From: Peptococcaceae bacterium
Lineage (GTDB): Bacteria; Bacillota; DSM-12270; Thermacetogeniales; Thermacetogeniaceae
DNA: 15,155 bases
Assembly: GCA_003160265.1 (NCBI GenBank)
Contig: PLQY01000098.1
Location: forward strand, 15,255-30,409
Direction: 5' to 3'
Part shown: positions 13,767 to 15,155 of the stretch, piece after piece
Position numbering within the stretch: position 1 is the first letter of the stretch
Layout: each line of letters begins with the position of its first letter
Notes under the pieces: generated by a model
Seen by the model: only the letters and a program-made list of their open reading frames with translations
The model's database searches: none
What the model was told of the DNA's origin: nothing
Program-made: the position numbers and the translations under genes

Positions 13767-15105
13767 CAATCACCTCCAGGTCCGGATAGCGCGACGACAC
13801 ATCAAGGTTGCGCTCAGGAAGAATGAAACGCCGGAACCCCAGGCGCACGGCCTCCCGAATCCGCTGCTCCACCTGGCCGACCGCCCGAACCTCTCCGGTC
13901 AGGCCAATCTCCCCCAGGACCACCGTGCCCGCATCTACTGGGATATTGCGGAAATTGGAGGCCAGGGCCAGGGCAACTCCCAGATCGACCGCCGGCTCGA
14001 CCACTCTCAGGCCGCCCACGACGCTCACGTAGATATCCTGATTGGCCAAATTAAGGCCGGCCCGCTTCTCTAAAACTGCCGCCGTCAGTACCACCCGGTT
14101 ATAGTCAACACCGGTGGTCGCCCGTCGAGGCGCCCCGAACACGGTCGGGCAGACCAGGGCCTGGACCTCCACCAGCACCGGCCTCGTCCCCTCCAAGGCG
14201 ACCACCACCACCGAACCGGGAATATCCACCGCCCGCCCGTCCAGAAACAGGGCCGAGGGATTGGCCACTTCTTCGAGACCGCGCTCACCCATGGTGAAGA
14301 CGGCAATCTCGTTGGTGGCCCCAAAGCGGTTCTTGACCGCCCTCAGCAGCCGGAGGTTCTGATGGCTGTCACCCTCGAAGGAGAGGACAGTATCCACCAT
14401 ATGTTCCAGCACCCGGGGACCTGCCAGGGCTCCATCCTTGGTGACGTGGCCGATCAGAAAACAGCTAAAGTTCTCGAGTTTGGCCAGCCGCACCAGTTCT
14501 GCAGTGCACTCCCGCAACTGACCGATGCTGCCGGGCAGCATCGGGAGACCCGGATGCGACATAGTCTGGATGGAGTCGATGATCACCAGCGCCGGCGCCA
14601 CTGATTCCAGGGCGCTTTGCAGGCGGTCCAAATCGGCCTCGCTGCTGAAGTAGAGGTGATCGCAACTGATGCCCAGGCGCCCCGCCCGCATCTGCACTTG
14701 CTGGCGCGACTCCTCGCCGGAGACATAGAGTACCATTCCCGGCCCATTTCCCACCGCAGCCGCCAACTGCAGCAGCAGGGTGGACTTACCGATCCCCGGG
14801 TCGCCACCCAGCAGGATCACCGATCCGGGCACGATACCGCCCCCCAGCACCCGGTCCATCTCGCCGGAATGGGTGGGCAGGCGTTCATCCCGGGTAAGAA
14901 CAGCCCCCACTAGGAGCTCCGGGGGATGCCCCGCCATCAGCGATGCAGTTCTGGTACCGTGCGCAACGCCCGGAGGGTACCCGGCGCGCTTGACGGGAGC
15001 TTCCCGAAAGGTGTTCCAGCCACTGCAGCCGGGGCAGCGACCAAGCCAATTGCCCGACTCGTGCCCGCACTCGCTGCAGAAAAAACTGACCCGCTCCCGC
15101 CCCAA
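13726..15105 (-). CDS. radA: DNA repair ATPase RadA (Sms)
   Basis: The RadA helicase-like ATPase promotes branch migration in homologous recombination. Counting from TTG 15105 (459 residues), a four-cysteine zinc finger lies at Cys10, 13, 24 and 27 (FFCSECGHES, RCPGCSGW). Walker A GGDPGIGKST is at 100-109, the RadA-specific KNRFG at 258-262, and a Lon-protease-like C-terminal domain follows (GGLRVVEPAVDLGVALALAS, LGEIGLTGEVR). I prefer TTG 15105 because AAGGGAG lies about 9 bases upstream and the N-terminus then has normal family length. An ATG at 15135 has no ribosome site and sits two bases after a TATAAT, so it would probably not be in the transcript. The gene ends within the 5' end of the open frame of disA. 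Confidence 0.96.
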   Translation of the reverse strand: MGRERVSFFCSECGHESGNWLGRCPGCSGWNTFREAPVKRAGYPPGVAHGTRTASLMAGHPPELLVGAVLTRDERLPTHSGEMDRVLGGGIVPGSVILLGGDPGIGKSTLLLQLAAAVGNGPGMVLYVSGEESRQQVQMRAGRLGISCDHLYFSSEADLDRLQSALESVAPALVIIDSIQTMSHPGLPMLPGSIGQLRECTAELVRLAKLENFSCFLIGHVTKDGALAGPRVLEHMVDTVLSFEGDSHQNLRLLRAVKNRFGATNEIAVFTMGERGLEEVANPSALFLDGRAVDIPGSVVVVALEGTRPVLVEVQALVCPTVFGAPRRATTGVDYNRVVLTAAVLEKRAGLNLANQDIYVSVVGGLRVVEPAVDLGVALALASNFRNIPVDAGTVVLGEIGLTGEVRAVGQVEQRIREAVRLGFRRFILPERNLDVSSRYPDLEVIGVKTVREALDKAL

Positions 15106-15137
15106 GCTCTTCCGCTCCCTTTTGAAACGCTGCATTT

Positions 15138-15143
15138 ATTATA
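15138..15143 (-). promoter_or_regulatory. -10 box of a probable radA promoter
   Basis: On the minus strand a perfect TATAAT occupies 15143-15138. A -35 box would fall beyond the window end, so the promoter cannot be confirmed. If used, transcription would begin near 15131, between the upstream ATG and the preferred TTG start of radA. Confidence 0.5.
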
Positions 15144-15155
15144 GCATTTTTCCCA

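Noticed and set aside
13423..14073. Plus-strand open frame of 216 codons opposite the disA extension and radA
   Set aside because: I considered it as an alternative to the disA extension. It continues antisense into conserved RadA coding sequence and has no family resemblance, so it is more likely a shadow, although it shows that several frames are open here.

Overview
The window is about 15 kb of housekeeping chromosome, probably from an anaerobic Firmicute of the class Clostridia (Peptococcaceae / Desulfotomaculum-Pelotomaculum-Moorella type). The evidence is a perfect CIRCE operator in front of groES-groEL, strong AGGAGG ribosome sites with frequent TTG starts, moderately GC-rich DNA, and the Firmicute gene order radA-disA-yacL-ispD-ispF. 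The species cannot be named from the sequence.

Left part (1-9062, all plus strand). Positions 1-200 carry palindromic repeats and no gene. Next come groES-groEL under a sigma-A promoter and CIRCE, with a strong terminator, then tatA with its own promoter and a probable terminator. These are followed by genes that together look like membrane-protein quality control: a long-form NfeD serine protease, a slipin (SPFH protein) that is its usual partner, a YkoP-like protein of unknown role, the signal peptide peptidase SppA, a Yip1-family membrane protein and the membrane zinc protease HtpX.

Right part (9052-15155, mostly minus strand). Read in the direction of transcription, these are radA (DNA repair ATPase), disA (di-adenylate cyclase with DNA-binding tail), yacL (membrane PIN-TRAM protein) and a fused ispD-ispF (two steps of the MEP isoprenoid pathway). 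One small plus-strand gene of unknown function, with its own promoter and a striking terminator, sits between disA and yacL and splits the usual block. htpX and ispDF are convergent and overlap by 11 bp.

I see no mobile element, CRISPR array, tRNA or rRNA gene, and no clearly new multi-gene system. The features most worth a second look are: an approximately 180-residue charged N-terminal extension on DisA; seven-base periodic repeats that recur in several intergenic regions, form a terminator and also appear inside the disA extension; structured leaders in front of nfeD and sppA that overlap their ribosome sites; the palindromic repeats next to the groESL promoter; and the nfeD-to-htpX membrane gene cluster with its uncharacterised YkoP-like member.
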